Part shown: piece by piece, positions 20,566-32,243 of the stretch
Layout of the letters: every line of letters starts with the position of its first letter
Position numbering within the stretch: position 1 is the first letter of the stretch
Assembly (NCBI GenBank): GCA_037042185.1
Contig: JAXQJY010000022.1
Location: 496,001 to 560,000 of the forward strand
Origin: Sordariomycetes sp. S80-01Y
Lineage: Eukaryota > Ascomycota > Sordariomycetes
Reading direction: 5' to 3'
Length of the DNA stretch: 64,000 nucleotides
Program-made: the position numbers and the translations under genes
Notes under the pieces: model-generated
The model's database searches: none
What the model was told of the DNA's origin: nothing
The model's input: the letters and a program-made list of their open reading frames with translations, nothing else

Positions 20566-23547
20566 CTACTCGTCAATGTCCATGTTGTCGTTCACCTTGG
20601 GCTCCTTTTTGTCGTCTCTGCCGACGAATAGTGAAGCCTGTGGTCGCTGCTGCATCTCCGGCGCCTTGCTCCCTACCTCAGCCACGGGCAAAGGGGTCGT
20701 CTGCTGCGTTTCGGGTGTGTTCATCTCATGGGATGTCTGCCTCGTCGACGGCTGTTCTGTCGACTCGGGCCGCCTTGGCAAAGGTGGCTTTTGCTGCTCA
20801 CCTCCTTGCTCCATATTGTAGGCAGGCGGGCTGGAAGCGCCAGGCGACACGCGTTTCTGTGCGCGCGAAGGCGAGGGGTTTCTAGACCCTGCGTCGCGGA
20901 AAGGGTCGTCGCTAACGTTTCCGTCCACGCTACCGGCTTCCGGTCGATTGCTATTCATGGAATCCATGCTGCCGCGATGCTTCCGCTTGGAGGGTGAGAA
21001 GGCGGTGCTAGGGACTTCGGCCTGCGCGTCCGCCTCTCGTGCGTTGGTCTCCTGGTTGAGCTCTTGCGCAAAAGCCTTGTTGTCGACCTTAACGAATCGC
21101 TCAAGCGCAGAGGGCAGCGGGGTCGGGCTGGCTCGAGCAGCTGCTTCCGAGGCGTAGACCAACAGAGGCTTCTTGTTCTCTTTCCACATTTTTTCGTGGA
21201 CTGTTTCAAAGTCGAGCATCTACCAAAGTATTAGTAAAGTCAAGGGACCACGTTTCTACGAGACTCACCTCGGTCTTGACTGGCTCTTCTGTGTCTTGGG
21301 GGTTGAACTCCAGCCGCCACCATTGGTCCCGCTGCTGAGGCGTGTCTGAAAACTCGATCAGATTCTCCTGCGCTCGTTTACAAATGTAGACGATGTTGTT
21401 GGACGTTGCGACGCCCTGCAGCAGGAACTTCTTGCATGTCATCGGTTTCGGACGGCCCTTCTTGTCAGGATCTGTGAGCAAAAGACTGAGGAATCGCCTT
21501 TTCTTCTGTATCCGCTCCAGCTCATCGTTGATTGCTGGTAACTGTCAGCCCGGGTCTTCGAAAGTAGAGCTCTTGTACTGACCTTCAGCTCGTCGTCTGC
21601 CGTCATCAAGCGTCTTCTGAGCAGCTCGAGCAGCCTCCTCCAACTTAGCATCCAGCGCTTTTTCTTCATCTGTGAGAGTATATGGCGCCTGGTGATAATC
21701 GGGATACTTGTCCTCGTCGAAGCCAGACTCCTCGACTGTCCTGAAACGGGCCAAGCGGTGCAGGTAGTCTCGGTGGTGATCGAATCTCTCCTTTACCGCC
21801 TTGAGAAACGACCTAGGGTCGCCATGCCCGGGCGCTTGCCACACCTTCATTTTAGCCTGAGTGGCAGCATCTTCTTCCTTCTTGAGTTTGACCATCTCGC
21901 TCATGATCTTCGAGGCCTCATCCCTCCGCGAAGGGAACCACCTCTCTCTGTAGAAGGTTTCGGGGATGTCGATTGAGGTGGAAGGGCCCTCGCCGCAAAA
22001 GTTAATTGCAAACACATCTCCTTCACTCCCAATCGACGCCAGGTGACATTTCGACAGCGGTCCGTCGGTGCGTTCAAGAACGGTCTGCCACATGACAGTG
22101 TCGAGTAAACCGTACAGGTTGGTCACTCCGCTGTAGTTTTGCCTGCTTGGGTGTATCTCGAACGAATGAACCAACTCGTCGGATGCGGTTTCGTTACTGG
22201 AATCGTCCATGCTACCATCATCTTCTCCGGCCGCTTCTATCGTGATCCTAGTAAAGAATGGCGCAAGCGTCTCTTCATCCGGGAAGAACTGCTCAAAGCT
22301 CTTGTGGAATTCGCTTTCGTCGTCCAAGTGCGGCCTCAGCTTGGACAGCGCCTCCGCAACCGCATAGCTCCGGGTCGTTGAGTCCATGAACGCCATTAGC
22401 CGACGCAGCTCATCGCGCACCTCGACAGCTGGATCTACGTTCTGCCACTCCAGCTCTCCGTCTTCGCTCTCGTTCAGGCTATGCGGACGGCTTATGAGCT
22501 CCCCCTTCCACCACTGCGGGTCATGCCCGTAGTTAACGTCCTCGGGTGCGCCCCTTAGGTACATGTTGCGGGCGAGCGGGATCGAATGAATGATCGTTAG
22601 ATATGCCCCAAGTCGACTCGTGGATGCTCGATCTGGAACATCCACTACGAATGCGGGCGCTCCCATTTTCCTCTCTCGCTTCGAGGGTGGCACGTCGACC
22701 TGCGAAGAAGGCCAAAATGAGTGGTCTACAGCTGAGCTTGGGACCATGCCCCATTGGGCTTCCTCGTAGTACTCCCTAGTAGCAGGGCCGAATTGTGCGG
22801 TTCCCGTCGCATTCGTACCAGTAACACCCGACTCCTGTGGCGGCACTTCGATGCCGTCCTTCACGGCTTGTTCGCGCGATGCTTGCAAGGCCTTCTCGAG
22901 GTCGTCGTCTGCTTGGGCCACACCCGTATTCTGACCCCAGTTGTTGTCTTGATCCCAACGATCCGGTACGCCTACCCGAGTTAGTACTAAGTCACGCTCG
23001 ACGTCGTCGGACGTACCCGCTGTCTCAGTAGCCCAGTCGGTAACTCGGTCCATGGGGATGCCGTTTGTTCGGGACGGAGGCCGCGATGGGGCGGCAGATT
23101 GCGAAGGGGGAACACCCTCGATAACGTCGCTGTCCTGGTAGGGACGTTCTACATGATAAGCTGTCGGGGTCAGTCCGGGCCCTCGCCAACCGCGCTGCCT
23201 GACCTACATTGAGGGTCCTGTTGCGGAGCGTCTCTCTCCCCGCCGAACATGGACTCGTCCCATCGTTGACGGTATTTGGTTTGGAACTGTCACGATCAGC
23301 TACATTGAACCTGCTCGACGACCACGGGCCTCATACTGCATTGGCGTCTTCGAACCATTCGTTGATTGCCCGCATGACCTCATTGTTGTTGCTCTGTCCG
23401 GCTGTGTCAGCGATTCAAGGCTGCTGCTCAACGTTGCGTAACACCCACTTTTAAAGCCTGTATAACAACATTGCGATCTTCTCCATGGCCAAAGCCGCCG
23501 GAGATCTCCACGAACTGCCGAATGTCCTCCTCGTTCGGCTCAGCCAT
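20566..23547 (-). CDS. UBA/UIM ubiquitin-interaction protein (fungal conserved)
   Basis: Six exons (23547-23445, 23401-23337, 23286-23208, 23160-21583, 21534-21269, 21219-20566) give 914 residues. The N-terminus (MAEPNEEDIRQFVEISGG, then GQSNNNEVMRAINEWFED) is UBA-like, and a ubiquitin-interacting motif lies at about 168-180 (DDDLEKALQASREQ). The central part resembles the USP-like fold of fungal proteins called ubiquitin interaction domain-containing, but I see no catalytic Cys box, so it is probably not an active protease. A K/E-rich coiled coil (about 540-650) and an acidic, proline-rich tail follow. The first intron needs the weak donor GTGTTA to keep frame, so that exon end is less sure. 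The likely role is binding ubiquitinated proteins. The tail is cut by a TAG after DNMDIDE, with an open continuation beyond. Confidence 0.8.
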
Positions 23548-24486
23548 TTTGGGCGCGATCAGGTAAGACTATCTTGACTCTTGGGCTCCCCGGAAACCCA
23601 AGCTGTTCTTCTAAGAGCCGGTCGACCGTTCATACATATTCATGCGTAAGGCGTGGATGTGGGCGAGGGCTAGTCGGGGGCGAAGTCGTAGACGAGGGTG
23701 GGAGGCCGTGGTAACTTGCTGTCTCGAGCTCGACGTGGTTCTGCAACAAGAATTCTCGAAGCTTGTTAGCTATGGCGGTGAGATATTGTCATCGATCAAA
23801 AGAAATGCAAAGAACGTGTCCCGTAGTGCTGCGAGCAATGTTGATGAAGGCACCAAGCGAGGGAGCTTCACACGTCAAGGTCGGGGATGGGAGGTTGCGG
23901 GAGCGGCGCAATGGAAGCTTGTCTGGTGACAGTCGCACTGGGCAAGGTCCGATAAGATAAGCGCTGGTGATCGGCGTCAGAACCCAGCACCACCGCGGCG
24001 ATTCACTGCAGCTGTGCAAATTGTTTATATTTGAAAGGATTGCTTAAATGCTGGTCTTCTTCCTTCCTCCACAATCACGCCGTTCATTTTGTTGGCAATG
24101 CAAACCCTGTGGCAAAGACAGAGCTGGACAACTTTGCCGCCCTGCGGGTTGATGACGTTGCCAGCGGCGCAAGCCAAGTACGTCAAAATCAGCATCCCAT
24201 CACGACACTCACCACGGGAAACAACAAAGTGCGTCGGGTGTGGTTTCGATGGGGTCTAAAGCCCACGAGGCCCGGGTATATATCCTCCTCTATGGTAGTC
24301 ATGCTATCTTGAATGTCCACTTGGAGCGTGTCTTCCTCAATGAGTCCTCAACCCCATGCTTCTGATGAAAATGCAGGACCCGCTACCTAACAAACGCCCC
24401 AATCCAGTTATAGTCTCGCTATGCAAGTCTGTTGTCCTTGTCTCTCAAGCTGTCGATGATGCTTCCTGCTGCCTGCCGTGGCTGTA
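23548..24486. other. Intergenic, promoter of the UIM gene and 3' flank of CDC34
   Basis: No gene is supported. Short frames only. Confidence 0.4.
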
Positions 24487-25314
24487 TCATCGACTCTTGT
24501 CACCCAAACTCTTCCCATCCTCGTCGTCTTCGTCCTCATCAAAGTCGTCCATCTCACTGTCGCTCCCTCCAAAGCTCTCCTCCTCGTCCGTCATGTTCCA
24601 GAAGTCCGGGTCATCTTCGACGACCTTTTCCTTCTGCGGCGCCAACTCTTCCGTCGTCGGCATTCTTAACCCCGCTGGGATATCCGCCTGTGTTCTCGCC
24701 ACGGTCTCCTTTGCCCTTGCATTGTATTCAGCTCTCCTGTCCCGGTACAACACCCCGGCGTCGACATTTGCAGGACTGTTGATTTCCGGGTCATCCAGCA
24801 GCAATAATATTGAACGGAGAACGGACTCAACGCCGTGCAAGGCGTTCCAGCGCTCAGACGCCAACTCGCCGGATTGTGCGTCCTCACCGGGCTTGTGTAG
24901 GATGGAGATGCAAAGGTTGCCGTCGGAATAGATATTGGGGTGGTATATGTTCTTCGTGGTGAACTTGAAGGTCGGGGGCGCGTAGGGGTAGTCTTGTGGA
25001 AAGCGCATGTCGGCCTGAGACGTTAGTGAGAGTTCGCAGAAGATTGAGCCTATTTAGCCGCGAGGATCTGTGCAGGCGGTAGGAGTAGGAATAGAACTCG
25101 AGGGAGCCGGACCTTAAAGTAGGCGCCGTGCCAGACGGACTCGGGGTTGACGACCCAAAGACCCAGGCGCCAGCGGAGCATATTGGAATCGTCTGGCTGT
25201 TCCATCTGTCAGTCTTGTTCCCTCCGGTCAGCCACGTGCGTCAGGTACCTGAATGTTGACCCATTTCTCCTTCTCGAGAGGGCCGATCTCCTGCGTCAAC
25301 CGCTTCAGAGCCAT
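24487..25314 (-). CDS. CDC34: Ubiquitin-conjugating enzyme E2, CDC34/UBC3 type
   Basis: Three exons, 25314-25249, 25196-25113 and 25014-24487, give 225 residues. The UBC fold runs from MALKRLTQEIGPLEKEKWVN to about residue 170. HPNIYSDGNLCISIL holds the active cysteine at about residue 85. The acidic loop insertion after it (HKPGEDAQSGELASERW) is characteristic of the Cdc34/UBE2R group. The C-terminal tail is strongly acidic (MDDFDEDEDDEDG), as in Cdc34, where it binds the SCF cullin. A nearer acceptor would add MEQ between exons 1 and 2; I prefer the one that keeps the family spacing. It should act with SCF ligases to degrade G1/S cell-cycle regulators. Confidence 0.92.
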
Positions 25315-26599
25315 CTTGGTTGGGCGAGGGTGTCGTGTGCGCGCGCGCGAGCGTGGTGTTGCGGGAGGGAGGGCCGCGGTGTTCGACGAGATCTGAGGGG
25401 CGGCCTGTGACTGCAATCGGGGTTTGTGATGGGCGAGGGAAGCGTGTTGAGGAGGGCGAGGGAGAGTTGGGCAGGAGTTGAGGAAGCGGGCGGAAGCGGG
25501 CTAAGGTAAGCCTGAGGTAGGGGAGAGGCGGTCTCGGAGGACGAGCCCGAAGGTGGAGCCGCGTTAAGTGCGTGCAGCAGTGCACCAGTGCAGCCGCTGG
25601 ACGCTGGGCGCTGCAGGGATGGCCGACCGAAGAGGTGTAGCGGCGGCAAGAACTGATATGATATGATTGATTGTACTGCAAATTGACTTCCACAGCGAGA
25701 TGGCCTAAGGTAAGGTGCGCCCAAATCAGATGTTGGAGGGTTGTCGCTCGCCGAATCTGAATTTCACATTACTCATGGCCGCTTAAAACTCTGGGAACCT
25801 TGATGACGCCCGAATCCGGATGGCTCGCGCATCCGCGACTGACTCGAACCCGTTTCAGGGTCTCGGCTGCGTCACGTCACCGGGCTTCCCGCTAAATGGA
25901 GCCTGATGAGGCGCGGGCCTGTGACCGTCGTCGTCCCGCGGGCTCGTCATCACGAGATGCGTCACGAAGAGATTGCAAAGCAGGTACTGAGATCAAGTTC
26001 CACTCAAGGTGAGGTAATCAGCATGACCGTGCATGACTATATATGTAACTCAGTTCTCAAGCATGACAATAGCAAGCTTTACCACGCGGACTCTCGGGCT
26101 GGATGGACCTACCCTAGACAAAAGGTGCGCTTACCTCACAGACTATTAATCACGTTGGGATAATATACTCCGAGTCAATAAGCTTCCGTCGAGTTGACAT
26201 ACGGCCGCTGGTGATTTGTGACCAGTCACCTCAGAACATCGGATTTTATCTAAAGTGTTCAAAGGAGAGCTAAGTCAACTGAGGCAATTGTGAAACTCTC
26301 AATGTGCGGTCGAATGTTCACTCCACAACCTGAGGCAAGTTAAGAGGCCACCTGCTCCAAAATGTTGTGATTTTCCTACGTTACAATATTTGAAGTGCTT
26401 TGCCTTTGCAACCAACATACCAGCAATATAGTACTAAATAGCAATGATGTGGAGCAAACACATTCATCCATCCGGCTGCCTCAATCCAGTCCCTCAACCG
26501 TCTAAGGAACTCCATGCCGAAGGGACCAGCATCCCAAAACCACGTATGCTCATCCACAGCAAGACTTCTGATATCGGCTACCGTAGCAGACATCCGGAA
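25315..26599. other. Intergenic, CDC34 promoter and 3' side of GCN2
   Basis: The first 400 bases are a GC-rich promoter. The remainder is AT-richer and has no supported gene. A short minus-strand frame just past the GCN2 stop (26381-26593) reads like protein but lies where the GCN2 3' UTR must be. Confidence 0.4.
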
Positions 26600-29500
26600 C
26601 TATGCGGCCAGATCGTAATACAGGCAGGATCCAGTGCGGAAATTGTAGAGGAATGCGTGTCTGCCGCCTTTCTCGTTCTCCATCTTCCACCTCCAATTCT
26701 CCAGCTGCTCATGAATCTCACGAATGTAGCGCTTCTCTGCTGTTGCGACATTGTGCTCGACCTTGCGCCATCCCTCAGGATCAGACAACTTGGTCTTTCC
26801 CATTGCATCCATAACCGTATCTGATGTGGTCTCCACAGCAAGGATCGGGCCTTCGAGGTAAGACTCCATCAGTGCAGCAGCCTTGATCTGGGCTTGCTCA
26901 ACCACCGTTCTACGGTTGGTCTTCTTGGAGCGGGTCTGTGAAGAGAGAACTTTGACCTCCTGTTCAGCACGCCCCTTCAATTCATGGTGACCAGGGTCTG
27001 GGGCAGCGCGCGGCTTGGCGAGTGACCGCGAGTCACGCTCACGCATTTCGGCGCGTAGCCAGGAGAGAAGGTTGGGACTTTGGACGTCTGCGTCCGGTAC
27101 ATCTTTGCGACCAAGAGTTTTGATCTTCAGCATCGAGTCCGCCTTCACAATGATCATCCAAGAATACGAATCATCACGGTGCTTCATCAGCAGATCCTCA
27201 GGTGAGCGCGAGTCTCTGGCAAGCTCCGCGCTGATGTCGTGGGCCCAAAGCGTCTGGAGGATTTCGATTCCAGCTGTGCGAAGAAGTGTAGCATCGAAGC
27301 TCGCAATAAGAGCGTCGCAACGCTTTGTGCCAAACAGGCCGCCGCCTTCTTCCTCGCCCCTCTTGACGAATTGCTTCCCCGGCTTCGGCGTTCGGGCCAG
27401 TCGCTCCCATGCAAGGCTGAAGCCCACAGCGTGTCTTTTGTGCTCCTGGCCGCCAATTCTGGGTCGATGTTCCTTGATCAAATAATCGTAACGCCCGCCT
27501 GCCGCGAATACCTCTTTGTTCTTCTTGTCGTAGAGGCAGGAGAAGAGGATCCCGCCGTGGTAGAACGCTTCTTTGAGGGAGTTGAGGGGGTTGATGTAGA
27601 TCTTGGTGGTGACTCCGAGAAGCTTCGTGTACTCCACGACCTCTTTGAGGTGGGCTATAGTAGATGACGCACGTTGAAACACATCCGTGCCCTCGAATAT
27701 GCTTTTGAGCCTCGAAAAAGTCTTATTCGGTGTGTCTAGGCAAATTTTAGCATCAGAGCATCAATGAACACGGAAACTCTTACCCCTAAAGTCGAAGCGT
27801 TGCAGCTCATCGACGCTCGTGGCAGATATGCCTACAGCGGGCGACCGCAGCTCACCCTTGATCTTCTGCCAAGTATGTCCTTGGATGTTCAACTTGCTCA
27901 GGACATCCGCCGCAGGTCGACGGCTAACTTCGCTGACTCCGCAGAACTCGAAAATCAGCTGCAGTAAGTCAGAGTGCCCAACGGTGAAGCACATCTGAGC
28001 AGAAGCAAGCGTAGGGAACGTCACAACAATCTCGTCCAGTACCTTCAGTACCTCGGCTTCTTTCAGAGCAAGGTCTAGGACATCCGTTGTGATGATGTCG
28101 AAATCAACTTCGCCGAAAGTCCTGGGGAACCCCCCATCCTGCTGATCTCGGAAAACGCTGCCAAACGTGAAGACCCTTTGCACAGGCTGATGAGTAGAAG
28201 GCTTCGCCATCATTCGTGCCTGTCCCAAGGTCAAATCGTACGGCAACTGCAAAACAACCCCGTTCTGGTCGAGCAACTGCACGGCATTATCCGAGTAGTG
28301 CGATGATCGAGGGTAGATCGGTACACGAGATGTCTCGAGAGCACCGTGCCGACGGAAGATGGAAACCAAGGTTTCCCGGACGATGCCTTGGTTGAGTAGC
28401 TCAGAAGCCGTGGGGTTTGCGATATTCATATCCCAGGCGTAATCCTTTGCTGGATCTGCTTTGCGCGCAAACAGCTCTGACAGCACTTTCCCATAGAAGG
28501 GGGAGCTGGGGTCTGCCAATCCAGCGATCGCTCGTCTAATCGTCTCGCTCTCCATCTGAACGGGGAGCTTGCCACTTTTGAGAAGTTCAACGCTGGAAGG
28601 CCTCTCTCTAGGGTTATGGCTGATCAGAGAAAGAACAATATCCTTCTGGTCATGACTCTTGGGATGGAAATCCGACGGCAACACGGGCTTGGGTCGACGA
28701 AGACCTCCAATGACTTCGGCTTTCTGCATGCCCATCATCGGTGTGTAGCACATTTCGAAGAAAATAATACCGAGAGAGTACATCTGTAACCTTTAGCCAG
28801 GTGTCATAGGGGTTATCCTGTTGAACTCACGTCGACCTTGGTGCTGTACATGCCGCTGACCGCTGTCCTCACCTCTGGAGCAGAATACGATGCCGTTCCG
28901 ATGCTCTTCGTCAAATCGTCAGTTTCGATGGTGTTCGCGTTGGCCCTATCAACTGAGAATTGTCCGCTCGTGGCAAGACCGAAGTCACCAATCTTCACGT
29001 TGTCCAAACCATCAGAACTGCTAGATATGAAAACGTTTTCGGGCTTGAGATCTCGATGAACGATGCTTAAGCCATGAATATGAGCAAGACCTTCGAGGAT
29101 CTGGCGGAAGAGGCGCCAAATCTCGTCAGTGTTTTTGTAAAGATCTCTCATGATGAGATCGCGAAGTGTCTGTACGCTGTCAGCAAGAGTAAGGGGGAGG
29201 GGTGTAACTCTGGTGATGGCACCTTCTTCTCGCAATACTCCATCGAGATGTAGAGAATTGTGCGATATGAACGTTGAGCGCGGGTTCGCTTAGCAAGGTT
29301 CCTTTCCTTAACAGGGGACCCAACTCGCGATTCGGTGCCGTCGTCATCTGAGCTAAGCTCGCCTTCTGTCTCCTCGTCATACTCGTCGTCGTCTTCATCA
29401 TCGTCGTCTTCAAACTCGATGGCGGGGTTCGACGCAGATATGAAATCTAAGCCACCGGTGCTTGTGAACTGAATGTCGATGCCAGCAGACTCTGCGTCGC

Positions 29501-31631
29501 CATCCTGACCCGCTGCCCGGGACTCGCTGAAGTAGCTCTCCGTCGACGACTCAGTTTCACTGGCAGAAGTATCTGGGATCTCCTCCACCCAAGTATTGTA
29601 GTAACGCACAACAGCTGGATGACTCAACTGCGACAGCAGTCGAACCTCCTTGAGGATTTCAGTGAGACTCGCTTGCGAGCGTTGCGATATCTTCTTGATG
29701 GCATAGAGTTGCCCATCAAGCTTTTTCCTAGCCCTAACAACTTCACCAAACCCGCCCTTGCCGAGTCTGCCTTCCTCTTGGAAGTCTTCAGCGTAACGGG
29801 ACGAGATGACGGTGCGGTTCATCGATTCGCGCCGTAGCTTTGGGAGAGCGTCTAATTGACCGTAGAGAGAGCTGGTGCTTGCACTGAAGCTTGAGTGATC
29901 CTCTCGCAATACCGGAGCATCGGTGGCCAAGAACTCGCTGGAGCTCAGTTCGAACGCACGTGGACGCTTGTTCTTGTCATCCTTGAAAAAGCGACTGACC
30001 AGCTCCTTCAGGGATTGAGACAGGCTGAGCGAGTCCATGAGATTCTTCGGCGAGGTGTACTTGAGCAGAACGTCAGGACCAAAGACCATTTGCGCGAAAA
30101 CGACGCCGAAATCCCAAATGTCCGTCTTTGACGAGAAAGAGGGCTTTGTAGCCCCGGATACCTCAGGTGCCAGCCAGTATGCCGAAAATGAAGAGCTCAT
30201 GCCTGGTGGGCCACGCTTCTTGCAAATGTCGTGAAGCTCGCGTTGAAAAGATATATCGGAAATTTTGGGGATGATCTCCCCAAAGTCATCGCGGAAAAGA
30301 AGAATGTTGCCCGTGTGAATGTCGCCGTGGCAGACGCTCTTGTTGTGCAAGTAATTGAGCGCGTCAAGCAAATCTCGCGTCCAGGATCTGACTCGTCCTA
30401 ATTCGACTCTACCAGCGAGATCGAGCAGTTCTTCCAGAGGACCTTTGTCAGCGAGTGGCATTAGAACACTAATTCTCCAAGAGTTTGGATGGTTCGAAGA
30501 GCTCTGTGTATTGGTGGGACTGGCTTCGACTTTGAAGTCCAAAAGCTCGACAAGATGACGATGCATGAGACCTTTGACATGCTTCAGATCCTGGAGCTTG
30601 GCTTCGAGCCCCTGAAGCTTCTTCTTGAAGTCCTTGGCATCCTCTCCAGCGCTAGCCTTCAGAGTAGCCTCTTTAAGAGCCATAGTGTGCGTGCTCTGAC
30701 CATTGGAGAGGATCGGCCGGACTGTATACACCATGCAGACCGGCCCCTTTCGTGGGTCACACTTGCCAGTGATAGCTCGGAAAGCAAGAGGGTTACCCAT
30801 CCGGTCAGTGATGTTGCAAAATTGATCGAAGTCAAGGTCGACATCGGCCGCGGTCGAAGTAGATGGTTGCTGCGTCGCGCCGTTAGCACGACGGCCGTGC
30901 TTCGATTCTCGAAAAGTTTGCTCTTTGCGGTCCATCTCCTTCTGGACCATGGCAGCCATCATGCGCTCTTCCTCTTCGTTCTGCTCAGCCTTTGCCTGGT
31001 CCTCTTTCTCTTTCTGCTTTTGAGCAGCCTCGGCCAAGGCGGCTTCGTGACGCTCTCGCTCGACTTCTAGTGACGGAAGGTCCTTACCCGCCGCCTTCAA
31101 CTGGGCGGCATCATCGAGTATATCTCTGACGCCATCGACGATCTGCATGACCATGGCCTCGCCATCCTGGGCGAAGATAGACGGCTGCGTTTCCAAGAAC
31201 TTCTGGATCTTGAAACGAAGGGCTTCACGTAGATGCTCATGGTTCCTAGGTGTGATGAGGGGCGGCGTCTTGGGATAGGATGCATTCAGGACAAAAGCCA
31301 GGGTGAGTGAAAAGTCTTCATCGATGGATGAGACAATGCGAATGTCGAAAGTGGGCTCGGTTTTCTAATGCTGCGATGAGTCACTCTATCGGAAGAACAG
31401 CACAGCGAAACGGCTCACCTTCCAAGCAGACTGCTCGCCTGTGTGATCGACGAAGTCCTCGCCGTAGATGGCCTCAAGAGCAAGTAATTCGTCCCTTTGG
31501 ACCTCGCTGTTGTCGACCTTAGATGCAGGAGCGTGGCCCCCAGGTTTGAGGCCTGGGAAGCTGGAGTCGTTCGGATTGGGTGTGCCAGTGTTCAAGGTCG
31601 CTTTCCACGCGTTTGAGGCATTCCCCGCCAT
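26600..31631 (-). CDS. GCN2/cpc-3: eIF2-alpha kinase GCN2 (cpc-3)
   Basis: Five exons (31631-31419, 31364-29223, 29169-28831, 28783-27784, 27735-26600) give 1609 residues, normal for Gcn2. In order there are an RWD domain (about 45-170; LLALEAIYGEDF) that binds Gcn1, and a charged coiled coil (about 150-230). A pseudokinase follows (about 260-550; CHGDIHTGNILL). The kinase domain (about 605-935) has GKGGFGEVV, VHRDLKPENVF and DFGLA, with a long acidic insert near 680-740. Then come a histidyl-tRNA-synthetase-like domain (about 985-1440; VFTFGSVFRDQ, AAGGRYDYLI) and a basic C-terminal domain for ribosome binding and dimerisation. It senses uncharged tRNA in amino-acid starvation and phosphorylates eIF2-alpha, raising CPC1/GCN4-type control. 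It is divergent from CUT12 over 612 bases. Confidence 0.95.
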
Positions 31632-32243
31632 GATCGCGAGGTTCAGTCAAGTGTCACAGCCAAAGCCGTGACGCCTTACTGAGAAGAGCTCATAGTTCTG
31701 TCTGTTCGCAGGTATGACGGAGAAAGGGTATGGTTGAAGTTAGCAGCGGGAGGTGAAGGTTATGGGACGGGATTGAATTGAAGTTGAGTGACGTTGCTCG
31801 GCATTTATTCGATCGTCTGCGCAGAGTCGAGACAGATGGACCCCGCCATCAAATCGCCCCTCCAGCCTCGATAAAGGCGGTGACTGTTCTGGGTCTTCTG
31901 GGTCCTGCAGCACTGAGCTGGCAGGGCTGAGCGCTGTAGCTCCAGTGGATCTCCTGTCCAATGCAAGCAAGAGCGATCCGATAGGCCTGCAGTGGCTCCT
32001 TCCCGGCTGCAACAGTGCCTGACGCAAACTATATTTCGGCCCCACATGCTTTACTTCCAGCACTCTGAGTGAGCGGCACACCTGGACGGAAAGTAAACAA
32101 ACCAGGGTTACCCAACGTCGCGAGCATCTTTCCAACACAACGCGCCAAGCACCCGCAACTTTTTCAATAAAGCCCATGGCTTACTGAAGACTGATCGCCT
32201 CTGCGTCCAGTTTCTCTTGTTCACTGGCGGCGCTCATCGCAAG
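31632..32243. promoter_or_regulatory. Divergent promoter region of GCN2 and CUT12
   Basis: 612 bases separate two start codons pointing away from each other. No gene is supported inside, and no specific site is recognised. Confidence 0.5.

Noticed and set aside
26381-26593. Minus-strand frame of 70 codons directly after the GCN2 stop
   Set aside because: It lies in the expected GCN2 3' UTR on the same strand, shows no domain, and has no room for its own promoter.
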